NCBI GenBank assembly: GCA_034670405.1
Contig: JAXDDX010000018.1
Coordinates: forward strand, 4,216,501 to 4,280,500
Source of the DNA: Hoplostethus atlanticus
Taxonomy: Eukaryota > Chordata > Actinopteri > Trachichthyiformes > Trachichthyidae
DNA length: 64,000 nucleotides
Direction: 5' to 3'
The notes under the pieces were generated by a model. The model was not told the DNA's origin. It did not search any database and saw only the letters and a list, made by a program, of their open reading frames with translations. Position 1 is the first letter of the stretch; every line of letters begins with the position of its first letter. The translations under genes were made by a program, and so were the position numbers. Below are positions 23,036-37,812 of the stretch, piece by piece.

Positions 23036-26000
23036 CTGCAACAAAAAAGAAGAAGAAGAAAAAAGACGGGTACAAATTAGCCTTGACATTAATCACTTGG
23101 AAAATGAAAATAGCCTTGCACACTAATCAATCAACTCTACATCAGACCCATTAGTGACTCCATCACCCATGTTAACCTAGATCTACATTCAGAGCCCAGG
23201 CCACAACACTTCAAGGGAGAGTAGCCTCGCTGTGAGGAATCAAGCTGAAGGCTATTGCTCTGTAACCCTGACTAGGTTCGCCTTCTTCAAACCTTTAAAG
23301 AATCAAACAGCCTCCATATAACCCACAATTCTGTGAATTTAAGTGACATCGACATCCATGAACATCAAAATATTCATACAACCAGTCTTTTCTATAATTT
23401 GAAATGAGTACTCACTACAGAGAAGAACACCATTACGGTGCATTCATGCACACACACACACACACAAGCACAACTGTAGTGGAAACAGACTGTAGACGCC
23501 AGGACACAAAAAGCTGAGGGAAAGTGGGGAGAAAAAAAAAAAAAAAGCAGGACATGTCTACAGGGAAGGCTTAAAATAAAGAGGAACACAATCCCAGCAT
23601 GCATCTGGGCGGGAGCCAGCCCGCCCCTCCCCCCTATGCAGAGTGACTAGGAGCAAATGCAGCGCAGTGAAGATTTGCAGCGCATGCCGAACAGACAGAA
23701 TCCCTCTTCTGCCACTGCCCCGTGAACTTGCTCTTTTTTTATTGCTGAGGGCTTAGCTGTCTAATCAGCTGCCATGACTCTTCACAGATCTGTGATACTT
23801 AGCGCCTTTAACTGATAGATCAAATCCCAATAGCCAGATGATCCATTTTCTTTATCCAAGTAGTCAATAGGGCAAGTGTGCTAATAAAGTAATGCAAATT
23901 ATTTTAAAGTGTATAACATTTTGCCAAATTGTACCTATCTAGGAGAGACACAGGCTAAGTGGTTTTGTCCTTCCATAGACAGCAAAAGACAGACTAGGTT
24001 ACTGCTTTTATTGTCAGCTGCATCTGACCATATCTCACCATACAGACACACGTTTCACTTTTGAATCAAATAGATACAATTTTGTAAAACATGGTTACCC
24101 TATAATAAAAAAAGAGTGAGCTCCAATATCAACTGCTAAAGATCTATGCTTGGTCTCTGAGCACACTGACTGCCCAAGACACATTTCCCTTAAGGGTGCA
24201 CACTGCTAAAGAGATAACAGCTACAATTTGACTTGATTACATTAGGAACATTTCATATTAGATCAACACATAGTGAGCTCCATAAGCATGTGAAAAGCAA
24301 CAAATTCTTTCATTTCTTTAGCACATTCACTTCTGATGCAAAATGACCCAATGACTGTGACAGTCAAGTCCAGTCCGTTAGCTTTAATCTTCTGCTATAG
24401 CAGATCAATAGTAAGAACTACAGCCAATTTCATTTATGGACCTCCCCACTTTAGGGTACCCAAAAGTATACAGACAAATGAAGATTATATTCATTAAATT
24501 GCCATTGTCCACTGGACATCACAATACTCTATTATCAGGATCTCTTCCCAGCGTTTGGGCATTTCAGTCTCTCTCAATGACGATTCAGTCGAGTTCTACA
24601 CCTGGCCCTAAATTACTCTGAGACAGCATGGAGTGGCTGTATTTAGCTGAATAGCTGAACAAGGTTCTGAATTATCAGACTGGCCTTGAATCAACAGATC
24701 TTAATCTTTACGATAGACTCTGAACTAGAGGCAGTGTGGGACTGTCCTGGTTCAGTAGTCATGTCTGAATTGTGCCACAGCACTCGAGCTGTGATGGTCT
24801 GTGGGCTGACTGTGTTTGTCAGGTTCACCCAGCTGACAGAATGCCTTCAGACAGCACAGCAGCACAGCCAGAGAATGTGACCTGATCTGGACTGACAGAG
24901 AGACACAGAATTGCACTTCAGCATGGGTCACCTTGCACAGCAAGACTGTAACCCCTGAGACTCTGGGTGCTAGAGTAGGGCCTCAAGGCAACAGTGCTCC
25001 TCTAACCTCTTGTATCAAAGCTGGTTGGGATCAGCATGAAATTATGACTATTATTTTAATTTCTTTCCCAAAAGAAATCCATTATAATTCCTGGGGTTTG
25101 GATTTTGAAGTGACTTAATTACCATGTTAATAAAGCATGTCAGCCCCTTGTATGATGACAGGCAATCCTCCTGGCCCACCCAGCAGTGTAATGTGCACCA
25201 ATCAACATTTATCAACCACTCATTGCAAAAATCTGCTTGGGTGTCTTGGCTGTGCTCTATACCCACACCTGTGATCACAAAATTGCTTGGCCAGCTCTAT
25301 CCTGCGGTACCCAAGATGTTTTTTCCATATATAGATTTAGCTGCTGCAGGTGCAAACCTAATGACACGGTGTCACTGCTGGGCCAGCTGTTACAGTGGTG
25401 TAATGTATCAAGGCTGTTCACTGTTCACTGCAACACAAAACCATCAAAATAATCACACCACGTGCTGCTCAGCCATCACAACATCAAACAGGGTGAGCAA
25501 TGAATATGCAGTGCAGAGGACTGCCTGAAGCAAAATGTTGGGAAAACAGCTGGCTAGCAGCAGATTAGCTAAGTTATTCATGATTAGTATATTTTTTAAG
25601 GAATGAAAGTATGGCTTTCATCTTTACGCCACTGTAACGTTAGACTTAGCCAAATCATGCGGTCTGTGTGGTCCCAAATATGTCCCAGTTATTACGCTTG
25701 CCAAGTGCAATATTAGCCAATTAAAGACATGCTAGAAAAATGATTTTTTTGGTCATTTTTTTTTGTTTTGTTTTTTTGTTGTTTATCCAAACAATTATAG
25801 TAATCATGGGTGAAATTTGCTGTGGTTTTCTGGCTCGTTTCTCAGCTCTTTTGACTTAGTTAAAGAAATCAAAACGGCCTACATGTAATTGTTTTCACCT
25901 GCATGCACAATGCTGACAATTCATCCTGTGGCACTCTCCTAATTTATGATGTGACAACCATTTTTTGCAAAATCAAATTGCATATCTACAGTGAAACACT

Positions 26001-29000
26001 AATAAAAAGCTATGTGGGTTCTACAACGTATTGGTCAGAATTTTCTGACAATAAAAGGAACACTAAAGAGTAAAATCATAATTGAAAATAATATGCAGAC
26101 AATGTAGCATCTATAGAACCCATTGAAGATCTGCTGGAGGAGTCTGAGTTTAAATCTACTCATGATCTGCGTGATCTGAGCCATACTTGAAGCACTCAAA
26201 AGTATGGCTCAGATCACGCAGGCCTGTGTGACAAGACACTCTAAGATTCTGGGACCGTGTGGAAATGCTACTATGACTACAAAATGATGCAAGTAAGCAT
26301 ATCTTGTTATGAGGGAGAGGATATCTTTGAGCAGTGTGCAGGGAGAGCTTTAATCCTTTAACTGGCACCACCAGGGGGAAAATTTAGCTTTCATCAAATT
26401 TGGGTCCAAATTCAACATCCGGTATGGACAGAATTTTGTTTCTATATTGCTGGCTCATTTTTAATAAGCAAGATTCTACACTGCTAGAGTCCTGTAGTTA
26501 TGAACACTGTTCATGCATGTTTATGTACCGTGTTTATGAACGCTGGTGGTACCCGAGGCCGGGGGGGGGGGGGGGGGGGGGATTAACACAGGCTCTCCTG
26601 TGTTACACCTCCTACACAGGCCTCAATCCTCTCTCTTGCTTCATCCTTCCTTCTCTCCCATCCACCCCCTCCCCTTCCTCTCTAGCATCACTTTGGATTA
26701 GTCACACATTGAGAAACTAGGGCTCATCTCCATAACGCAGGATTTGTTTTCAATCCTATGAAGTGAACAAGCACTGAGGTGACTCCTACAGAGCAACAGA
26801 GGACTGATTACAGCCTCTGACAAGCAAAAAGTCTCATGTCTCCACCACTATTAAGTAGAAATCAAGTTTCAGCATTTATGTCAATGATGTACTCTGAATA
26901 AAAAGATGTCATTGCTTTGAGTGCAGATTATTTTAGCAGAGAAATATAACATCACATAGTCAATGTGGCTGGCATAAGCAGACTTTTATGGGTCTTCTTA
27001 TCAACAATCTGAGCCTATTTGCACAGTTGACAGATGAACACAGCAGTGAGTGGAGCTCTTTCAAGTAACCATTGCTTGTTTTTGCCTATTTGTGCCTAAC
27101 TCACCTGCTGCACAGAGCGAGCAGCACAGGGGAAAAGCATCTGTACCATATTTGTCAATATGAGTTCAGTAAAGCTTTGCTATTTTTTCTCTATGTGCAC
27201 AAATGTAAAACAAAAGCTGAGCTGAAACAAACCACAATTCAGCTGCAAACTACAGGCAGATACTTCTTTACTATCTTAAAACTATCCGTTTTTCAAATGG
27301 AGTATGATCGTCACTCTGACACACACACACACACACTATAAAAAGGACCTATTATAAAGAGCCTATATATATATATCGACGGGTGACAAATTAAAAGGAA
27401 AAACCTGAATAAATGAGTGGAGAATACAAATGCAGATGCTTCCATACAGGTGTACTGTACTGCATGATACAATTAAGCAATTAACAACCTATCATGCTCT
27501 GTGGCATGGATAAAAATGCTGGGAAGGCCCAGTTGACCCCAATTTTGTTACAAGATGGGATGGCAGAAGCTTCAGTCACAAAGACTGCTCAACTGGCTTG
27601 TGTTTCAATAGGAAGAGTGACTAAAGTGATATCTGCATTTAGATCTGTAAAAAGGGTTGGAAATTGTGGTCAAAAGCAGAGAGAGGAGGGATGACACGCG
27701 ACATAAGTCCCGGGCCAGATTCGAACCCAGGACGTCGCGGTTATGCGGTATGCGCCTTAGACCACTGAGCCACCGAGCCACCAGGACGCCCCAGAAAACA
27801 GTTATTTCAATGCACATGGATGAATGTGTTTTTGAGCTTGGATGCTTGAATCGGACGCGATGCACCGATGTGGAGCTTGGGGGCAAAGGTATGAGAAAAG
27901 GTACAACACAACCAGGTAACAAAAAGCTTTTATAGCTTTGAAGATGATTTCACCGATCATATTTTTTTTCTTTTTCACACAGGACCTTTCACTTAGGTAT
28001 AATATATAATTATTACATAATTAAATTCAATTGTTTATGGCAATAAATGGTAGGGGAAAATATCAGTTTAATGAATCAAATTGAAAATCACAGTGCATCA
28101 TGTCAAATCTGACCCCAATAGGTGAAATCAAATACGACTGACACCATTACAGAGGTTACATAGGTTACATTAGATGAGTTTTTGAGCTCCCTGGAGCCAC
28201 ACTTACCTGAAATATACATATAACCGCCATACACCGTCCCTGCATGGCCGTAATGTGGCTCGTTCATTTTGGCAACATATGTCCACTCGTTTGTCCTAGG
28301 GTTGTAGCACTCCACAGTAGCTTGGTGGAAAAAAGGATAGAAGCAAAAATAAATAAAAAATGCAGTATTAGAAGAAAGTAGGTCAAGACAAAGCTAAGGA
28401 GGACAAACGGCAGCAAATGAGGCCTTGGAGGGTCTCAGTGTGGGACCTAAAACATGGATTTAAATACAATGCACCCCCCCAAATCCCTCCCTATCCACTT
28501 CTCCAGCACTGACTGCAGTGACTACAGGAAATATGAGACTGTAGGATGCAACCGTTGACAGAGCAGCATCCTTTGTACTATAGGTTTGCCAGAGGAGCAG
28601 CATTGTATATCAAAGCAGTATCAAAGCATTGTACTACTGCACTGATGCTTTGATACCGCAAGGGTTTTATTACACAAGTCACCTTTATTTAACTTGGGAG
28701 GCTACTTTAAATCAGTCCTATTTACAAAAAGAGATGGTCAAGAAGGATTTCACCTCTTGATTGGTAAGGGGCAATGGAAGGAGGATCAACTGAGGTATAA
28801 AAGGGCAAGCTTGGATTTAACTTTTACCTGTAGTTTGGTTAGCAATAATAAGACGGCCAAGGTCCAGTTAAGGACATTTTTCTTTTTTGTTTTTTTGTAT
28901 ATTTGTAAGATATGATCATCTCAAATTCAGACCCATTGCAGGTAGTTATAACTTCAGAAGGGAGAGAGCTCAAAAAAAATCAGGAGAGGGCCCAGCTGAG

Positions 29001-32000
29001 TAAAGGTAGTGTCATCTGCAAAAAAAGTCAATCTTTCTAAGTGCACGGGGTAGGTTATTAAAGTAGATAGAGAAGTGACTGGAGCCAAAGATCTTGGGGT
29101 ATCCCCTTTGGTCACAGGCAGGGGTAGAGACACTGTATCAGATATACCCAATGGAAAAAGTAGTTACTGATTTGACTAAGAGTGATAAGACACAACAATG
29201 TCTTTGGCCAAATCAATGACAATAACCAGTGACAGAAAAATGAATCACAATGGCTCCAAAATACCCAAGTGAGTTGTTAGAGCCATCCCTGGGCCAGCTT
29301 TGCCCAGAGTGGGGAAAGTGAGTGAGTACCTGGCTCCCTTCCCTCAACTACTATCATCAAAGTGACCTTGAGCAGGGCACTTGATCCCCAGTTGTGCAGA
29401 TGCTTAGTCGAAGAAGTGCAGACATAGACTGTGGCTGTACTGAGCAGATCCCACATATGAATGTGTTTAATTGTATGAAAGTAGGGTGGTACTGAAATGA
29501 GCATGCATGCAGTCCTTTAGATATATATCTGGATATCTAGATAAATAAACTCTGAAAATCAATCACTCAATTACAATTGCAGAAAGGCAAAAGACAATAT
29601 TTAGGATGTTGTTGAATTGGTAGTGTGCGTTTTCTCTCCTGTAATTCATGTAATGCTGCAAAGGTAGGTTTCCATGGTTGCATCTCTTACTAGCTACTGA
29701 TTAGCACATCCTCCTAAGCCTTTTCCCTAACTTAGAGGTCCTTCCTGACCTGTACTTATTGCTTTGCTGAAGGAGGAGAGGAGGCAACTTCTATTCCATG
29801 TCATGTCTCCATCTTATCCCTTCCGAGCATAAGCTGAGTGCTGGAAGAGCGCATTTGGAAAAAAAATGAGGTAATTGCGAGAGGAAGTACAACATAAATC
29901 TACTTCCTTGCAAAGGTTTATGTCCTCAAGTACAGCAGTATATGTATATGTATGTGATTGTAGAGGAGATTTAGCTTTATGCTTCCAAATTTGCAAGAGC
30001 CGCAGATGAATTATTTAACCCTTTCAAGCTGATTCCTCCCTTCCCTCACCCACACCATCGTGAGTTTTTGCTGTGCGTTAGGCTTCTATATTTAGAATTT
30101 CTACAGGCTATGTGAGCAGCTTCCCCTCTGCAATAAAAAGGGCAAGTTGCTATTGTGCAAGTGTTTATTCTTCAAAACAGACAACCTTGAATAATTGTCC
30201 AATGATAATGGACAGGTGTCACACAGTTGTTACTGAGTTCCATAAAAGCTATGTTACCTTCATTTCTTTTACCCAAGTCAGAAAGGTTTGTTTCCAAACA
30301 TATGTTTGTCACATATTTTGATTGATGCAATCAGCACTGAACCAGGTGTAAATCACAGGTAGGATAAGCCTGACTGTCCCATCACAGATAAGCGGATCAG
30401 TTAGGATTGAGGGCTTCCTCAGGACTGTGTCATTTCAGACGTAACACTAAAACCACATCCACATGACCTGCCCAGGGTAAACAAATAAAATGCTGCAGCT
30501 GGACACATTGACCAAAGCAACAAGGGTAAATCTCATCTGTGCAACTTAAGGCAGAAAGAGGTAATCGTGTAGTCAGGCAGTGAATCAGCGCCATGCTCAT
30601 TGGTCTAATTATAACCCATAAGAGAGAACTGCTTGCATGGTGGCCGCCCTCTGTCACTGCAGTTACAGAACTGCATTTAAGTATTGGGTGGCACCTCTCT
30701 GTGGTCCACAGTTAGGAGTGTTGGGATTCAAGATTGGTTATTGGCATCAACTACAATGAGGTAACAATCATTTTCTACCAAAATGATGCACGTTGAAAAT
30801 CCAAATTCAGGTTGTAAATCCAAATGTACTAAGTCACCTTCTAATTATGAACACGGCCAGATTACTGAGTAGGGATGCACCGATACTACCACTTTTTAAA
30901 CACCCGAATTTCCATTGATAAATCACACACAACCTTCCACTTATCCCCCTCTGTTACTGCGGTCGGTGTCCTGGCTGCAGCTGCCTTTCACTATCTGAAT
31001 TTCCTTAAATCATACATAGATGACACATGCATGCGGTATGTTGAGACAACAAATGATGGGTATGCATAGAATAATGCATTATCACAATGACAGTACTCTT
31101 GCAGCCTTACTAAAAAGTATTGTACTTCCTCTACTGGTCCATTATATCCAATTGTATATAACATCTGATGCAGTATTAAAGAAAACTCACCGAGCTCCCC
31201 AGCAGCATTCCTTCCACCTACAGCATAGAGGTGTCCCTTGAGTGCACTAAGGTGAAAGAAGGTTCGTTTCTCATTAAGGCATGCCACTTGCATCCACTTG
31301 TTGTAGCGAGGGTCATACCGGAACACTGTGTCCACTGCTGTCTTGCCTTTGGTGTCATAGTTGCTTTGGCCACCCACCACATAGAGGAAATTGCCAATGA
31401 CTGCGATGCCGTGTTGGTAGCGAGGAGCGTCCATGGGCGCCAGAGCCTTCCACTCGTGGGCCTTCTCATCAAACAGACGCAGCTCCTTACTCACAACTAG
31501 CTGCTGGCGCAGGACTCCGCCCAGTGTGACCAGGTGTGCACTGTCTGAGCGGATGGCTGTCCGTTCTGACTGCATAACCGGCTGCATGTAGGGCATCATC
31601 TGGTAGTTGCTAGCCTCCAGGAGAAGGTTGACGCAGGTGTTGTCTGTGCGCATAAAGTCCACTGTCTGCACGTGATTGATGAGCTCCTGTGGGTTCATGA
31701 GGGGAAAGCGGATGTTCTTCATGAGCTTTGGGGCAAAGTCCATGCGGCCTTCTTCGTAGCGTAGCCAGCGGCAGGCAGCCTTGAACAGGTCCAACTCACT
31801 GCAGTGCTTCAAGCTGTTGCTGGACAGTACAAAAGCCAGCCGATCAAATGGCAGCTTGACAAACTCTCCCGTGCCCAGCAGTGAGGGGAAGTTCTTCAGG
31901 ATGAAGTTGTTGACATATTTGTCCACCTCTGTGAGGTTATATGTGTTGGCAATGCGCCCCACTTCTACACAGTTGTCAAGAGAAACCTGCAAGGAAGAAG

Positions 32001-35000
32001 AAATAGGAAGTCTTAGGAATGCTGCACAAAAGATTGACAACACATCTTTGGACTAATAAGATCTTCCATACATTTATGCATGGCCCAAATGCTTTCCTTA
32101 GACAGAGACAGATTCCTAATTGCATAATGTCTATGATTTAGCATCGGGGGCGGCAGCAGTCAGAGGCAACTTAAGCTGTTATGCATGATGCCCCCAGTTA
32201 CGTGTAGTTGTGCTGGATGTATCAGCTTCCTTACCCCAGATATGAGAAACACTTTGCAGAAGTCCAGCACCGGGAGGATTTGGAGGAAGCTGGCTGCCTC
32301 AAGTGTGTCTTGCAGATTCTCCATGTTGAGTGACAGCTTGGCCGTGTAGATAAAGTCAATGATCTTCTTCAGGCCTATTCGGTTAACACCATGAAGCTTG
32401 ATGCACATTAAATCCTGTTCTTTCATTCCACCTGCATAAGAGGACAGTAGGGGGAAGAGAAAGTAGATGCATACATGTGGTTTATCTCATAATCTTGTTT
32501 GGTTGAAAGGTTTGAGAGCAGCCTCACATATTCACATATCACATATTTCTGAGTAACTTTGAGAATAAAGGCTACAAGGCTGAACAAACTCAATTAAGCT
32601 GAACATAAAAAATGCATTCATTCATTTTGATGCATATACTATTATGTCTAAATGTCAAGGAAATGGATTCGTCAGCGTTCAGGGACTAATTCTCACAGAG
32701 AGGGTTACAGGTCTCAGGGAGAAACCTTTACTCAGCATCTCTGCATGATGCCCATGCAGCTTCCTTATGATTAATAAGCTCTCCCTCACTTTAAGTACAG
32801 TTTCCTCTTACTCCTTCAACAAGCTGGAGAGTGCTTGCCTGGGGTGGTATTCTCTTCTTCTGTTCTCATAGCAAGATCTTCTACATACAATACAAAACCT
32901 CCAAACTAACTTTTTTCCACTACTGCCCTGCCTCAAAGTGTAAGTGAATGTGGATTGTTGCCCATTACATCTTTATTTAAGATACGGGTAAATACAGGGT
33001 TCAGGCTTACATTTAAAGGAGTAAATCAACTTTTAAGTGAAATAAGGGCACAAATAACTTTGATCAACTATTGTGTGACAAAATGATTGGTACAACTTTA
33101 AAACCATATTAAACAAGTACATTAATAAAACCTTTTTCTGTACCTTTTTTGCACCCTGGAATCATGGGACGTATATTCATCTGCTACGGATGAAAATATC
33201 CTTAAAGCACTTTCTTAAGTAATGTTCCTCACCATACAGTACCCCGAGGAGATAACACAGCCAAAGAATTCACAAAATTACCATTAATTACAAGTATAAA
33301 TATCCATGAACCAGACGTGCATAACAATAACTTGACCAGGATAGTGTTTTTACCAAGGAAACGTTCATGAATTATACTTTCATGGAGTGCAGTACTGAAC
33401 GGATGTAGGTACTACGTAATTCTAAGTGAATCCTCATGAAGCAACACGACAAGGACTTAACTGGGACAGTGTCGAAGCATGGAAATCTTCATGAATAATA
33501 AAGAGTGCAGTTAGAGTGCAGGAAGGAAGGAAGGAGATACCGAGTAACTAAATGAATGCATAATGGAAAGAGATTGTACATCCCACAATTTAAAATAATC
33601 AAAATAATCAGTGTCAGGACAAATGAAGTTCAGATCCCCACTAAAAGCGCACACAATATATATAACAAAATCTATTTCTTTAATACCGGCATGAAATCCA
33701 TTGTTCGCCTGCATCATCGGCGGCGATGAATTCACACAGAAGCTGAGACATTGTCCAGTGAGTGGTTTTGCATTACATATATAGAAATATGCTGATACAT
33801 TTTCATCTCTAGAACTATAACTGAATGACAACCACACACCCACACGCACGCACACAAAAATATACCTGTAAAGAAGCAATAAATTGTAGGGGTGTTCAGT
33901 ATCACTCAGTGTTCCTCTACTTTTTGCAATTTGTCATAAACAGAAATTGTCACACATATTTTCACCCAATCCCCCTTTATTATAGGTAACAGTATGGTAC
34001 CTTCTTGGGGGTGTTGATATAACAGTTGTATAAATCTGACCATCCCTGTGAATACCGACTATCACTACATTTTATCACAGAGTACCTGCAAATGACGTAG
34101 TTATTACTGTATTGTTACCCAGTGCTTAGGCTGCTACTAACATGTTCAAAGGCTAGAATTGTCTTTGATAGTGAACAGGAACTGGTTATTCCTGCTGTGT
34201 GAGCCACACTGGGTTGTCTTGACAGAAACTGCTTATGTCATGACTGCCACTTCTGAGATGAAAGAGAAATGAAGTATAAAGCGTTTCACTCTCCTCACCT
34301 ATTTGGCAACAGCTCCTCAATATTGGCAGCACTAATTTTCTTTCTTTATGGAATGGATTGAAATGAAAGGACTGCAAGTTGAAAAGCTAAGCACTAAAAT
34401 TCCTGTTTATGTCGACTAAAAAAAAAGTACAATGTGTAATCAGCTCTCTGAGTCGTCACTTTGTGAAAGCTTTTCAAAGTGCTAATATTCAAATTGATGC
34501 CATGCATCAGCTATGATTGTGATTAATCCATAAACAGTATTATAAATATAAAAACTCAACTGCCAACCTGATCCATGAGCTAATCCACTGATTAACACTT
34601 ATGGCAGTTTGCTGCTGTTCTGGGCCAGTGAGAGACTGTGTACCTGTACCTACCTGTGAACATGGCTTTGAAATAGTCAGAGGAAGAGGCCATCATGGCC
34701 CGGTGTACAGGGAAAGCTTCATCTCCGTCCCCAGCCACCAGCGTGACGTCACATAGTAATCCCTCTATCCTCAGCTGGTCAAATCCCTGAGAAGGGGGGG
34801 GGGGGGATGACAAACAAGAGAGGCCTGCTGTTAGTGAGCTAGTCTGAGTGGAGGGAAACCTGGAGTAAGCACTGGCCTCATTCCAGAGCGGTGTACCTCC
34901 GTGCTGTCCCGGCCAGCTTGGTACCCAGCAGGACCACAGGATTAGGGCATTGTCATTAATGGCACAGACAAAAAACATTCCATAGTTGTTAACCTTTATT

Positions 35001-37781
35001 TGTTGACAGCAGATTTAGTTACATTTAAACAACAATGTGTATAGTCATATTCAGAAAATCTTTTTGAATTATTCTGGGGCCATTTAACAAACTACATACA
35101 CCCCTAGTCGACTGAGGACACCTGTTATATATGGCCTGCACTACATACACCACACAGCTATATGATCAGCCGTCCTGGTGGGGGGGGGGTGCCTCTTTGA
35201 ATTGCCCCACCCAAGTTTTATTCTATTTTTTTTTTTTTTTTTTTTACAGGGTTTTTCTGGGAGTTTTTCCTTGTTTTCATAGAGAACCTTAGGCTGGTGG
35301 TGCCAGCCAGGTTAGGCTACCTTAGGCAGGCTTGCTATGTCCTCCACTCTGTTAAGTCCTTTCAGATCTCTCCTACCGGTTACTCTGTTTGTGCTTTTGT
35401 TCTGGTCATATTCTGTAAACATCTTATTTGTCGTAATTGATTGATGATTATAAATTGTGTCATAAATCTGATTGTCTACTAGCCTGACCTAGAAAGGCCT
35501 GTAAAGTCCATTTTTGTACCAGGAATAATACCAGAATGTTGGTTAAGTAGGAAATTACGTACCAATTCTCTTAAACTGTGTATTTATTAGTTTCAACAAC
35601 TAAAAGCACCTTACGTTTTGCGGCATAATTTATCACATAGCATAAATTTCACATCAAGGTTCATGTCAAAGTACTGGTGTCATACTGCCGGCTTGTCTGT
35701 CAAACGTCCGCCCTGCTTGCAGCAGAAAGGCTGCTTGCTATGGATGAATGGTTTACATTCTCAATGTCTCAGTTGCAGTGGCGGCTGTATCTACAACAAG
35801 CAGTTAAACCCTTTTTGTTCAATCATTTTTTTAATTTCCTAATTGGAAATTGGGAAGTGAAGAACTTGCATGAAACCAATTCTGCAACAACCAACCCATG
35901 TTCGCAAATGTTGGTATTGTGTTAATTGGAGTCAGGTACTGGGTAATGGAGGCACTACACAAACTGTTATTCCACAGAGTCTGCTGTATGCTTAGGGCTT
36001 AGGGCTGGGAGCCAAAACACGGTTCTAGTGAGGTTACCGGGTCCAATGTCCACATTTGTCTTATGGATTCCCATTATTGATGCCCAATTCTTCTCTTCTT
36101 CTGTTTGTTTTTAAATAATAAAAAATGCAAAAATTTTATTTCACTACACAATTTTTCACTCGCCATTCCTCCCTGGTGTGCTGTGCGTGTATGTGTGTGT
36201 GTGACTGCATGGCATAGTAATCTTGGGAGGAGCAGAGTGTGTTAAGTTTCTCTGTGGCATGGGAGCCGTTGCCTTGTAGCTGAAGCACATAGCAGCAGAG
36301 TTGACACACTAGTTTGTCCTCTATGTCACAGAGAACTGAACACACACCTCAATACTTTACAACGGCTCAGTCGCTCACACACACAGTGTACACTTCTGTG
36401 ATGCGTGTTCTGTTTTGGAGTCTGGGGTATTGTGAGTAATAATAAAACAGTATGGTATGACTCGTTAATAATTAACTACTACGATAAATAATAGGATTGG
36501 CAGCAGAATTCCAATTAATTCAGTTCAAGATTTAGTATTCCTGGGGTGCAATAAAACTTGACATATACATCAAAGAAACCGAAAAGGAAATTGTTAAGAG
36601 GGGATCATTAAGGAATCGACATTGATAAAATGTTATCAATTCCCAACCCTGCATGCAATCTTTTCATCTCCTTTTTTCTTGTTGTTCTTTTAATCCACTC
36701 AAGATTGGAAAAAAAACATTTTTTATGAAGGATGAAAAGGTGAAAGTAGGTCACTTCAGCAGTGAATCATAATATTCACCCTGTGTTCATTCTTCATATC
36801 CAATTAAACAAAATCCCAACAACCCCAAGTGCATCTGGTTGACCTTTCATGCATATGGCTGCACTTTGATAACTGAGACAATACTCTATATTTCATGGCA
36901 TAGGGCTCATCAACATGTTTTTGTTTCTGCACTTTGCAATTCGGAGGGTGTTTTAAAAATGGGTGAAACTACAAAGAAATTTGATAAAAATCAATTTTCC
37001 AGTTTGTCATCTTGACAGTTTCCAGTTTCTAGTCATGTGTTGAGCATAGTTTAATTTGGTTAAATACTTATCTCATTTTAAAAATGCAATCATAGAGTCT
37101 GGATCAAGGCCCCATTTTCCCCCCAAACAGCCACATTTTGTGGACAGCTATATAGCCTACACCACTCATAGGATCTCTGGAGGAACATGAAGGCAAATTA
37201 AGCAAAAGTTGTTATGAGGTTTATTTGTCTGTAACAGTGTGTCTGAACTCTCACCTGAAGAACCACTGAGCTGTGTGTGTTGCTTGTGAAGAAGCGAGTA
37301 TTTCCTGTCTTTGATGCCTGAAGGTGAGCAGAGATGCCCATATCACCATAACCCACAGCAACTTTCATGTGAGCGTCGTCGTCCTCCACGAGGGATCTAT
37401 TAGGAAAAAGAAAAGAGAAGCTTTTTACCTCGCAATGGCAGAGCAAACACGTGTTTCCAACTAATTTTAGGTTTTTGGAAAGTAGGACAGAAAAGTTTTC
37501 AAAATGACACTACTTAAGGATAGGTGACTTTAGCCTAATTGTTAGAAAGGAGAAGTTGTGACTGAAAAGTTGCAGGTTTGAACCCCTGTCCCTGTTTGAA
37601 TCCCTTTCCCAGGAGGGGAAATGGTGGCAGGGGAAGTGAACAAGGCATGGTCTCCCTGCCTCATCAACCACCACCAAGGGGCCCTTGGGCAAGGACCTAA
37701 ACCTCCAACTGCTCCACTGGAGCTGCTCGCTGGCCTCCATATAAAACTGGTTGCTCCAAGGTTTGTTGTGTGTCAATATAG

Positions 37782-37812
<31 letters not shown>

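Noticed and set aside
27676..27792. A tRNA gene
   Set aside because: The A and B boxes are present but the acceptor stem does not pair and the flank matches a SINE body.
30865..31180. A hAT-like terminus (AGGGATGCACCGATAC) beside klhl13 exon 5
   Set aside because: No matching second end, target duplication or transposase frame was found; only one end-like word.
36540..36652. Possible element end (reverse complement CAGGGTTGGGAATTGATAAC)
   Set aside because: It resembles a transposon end but no partner end could be placed with confidence.
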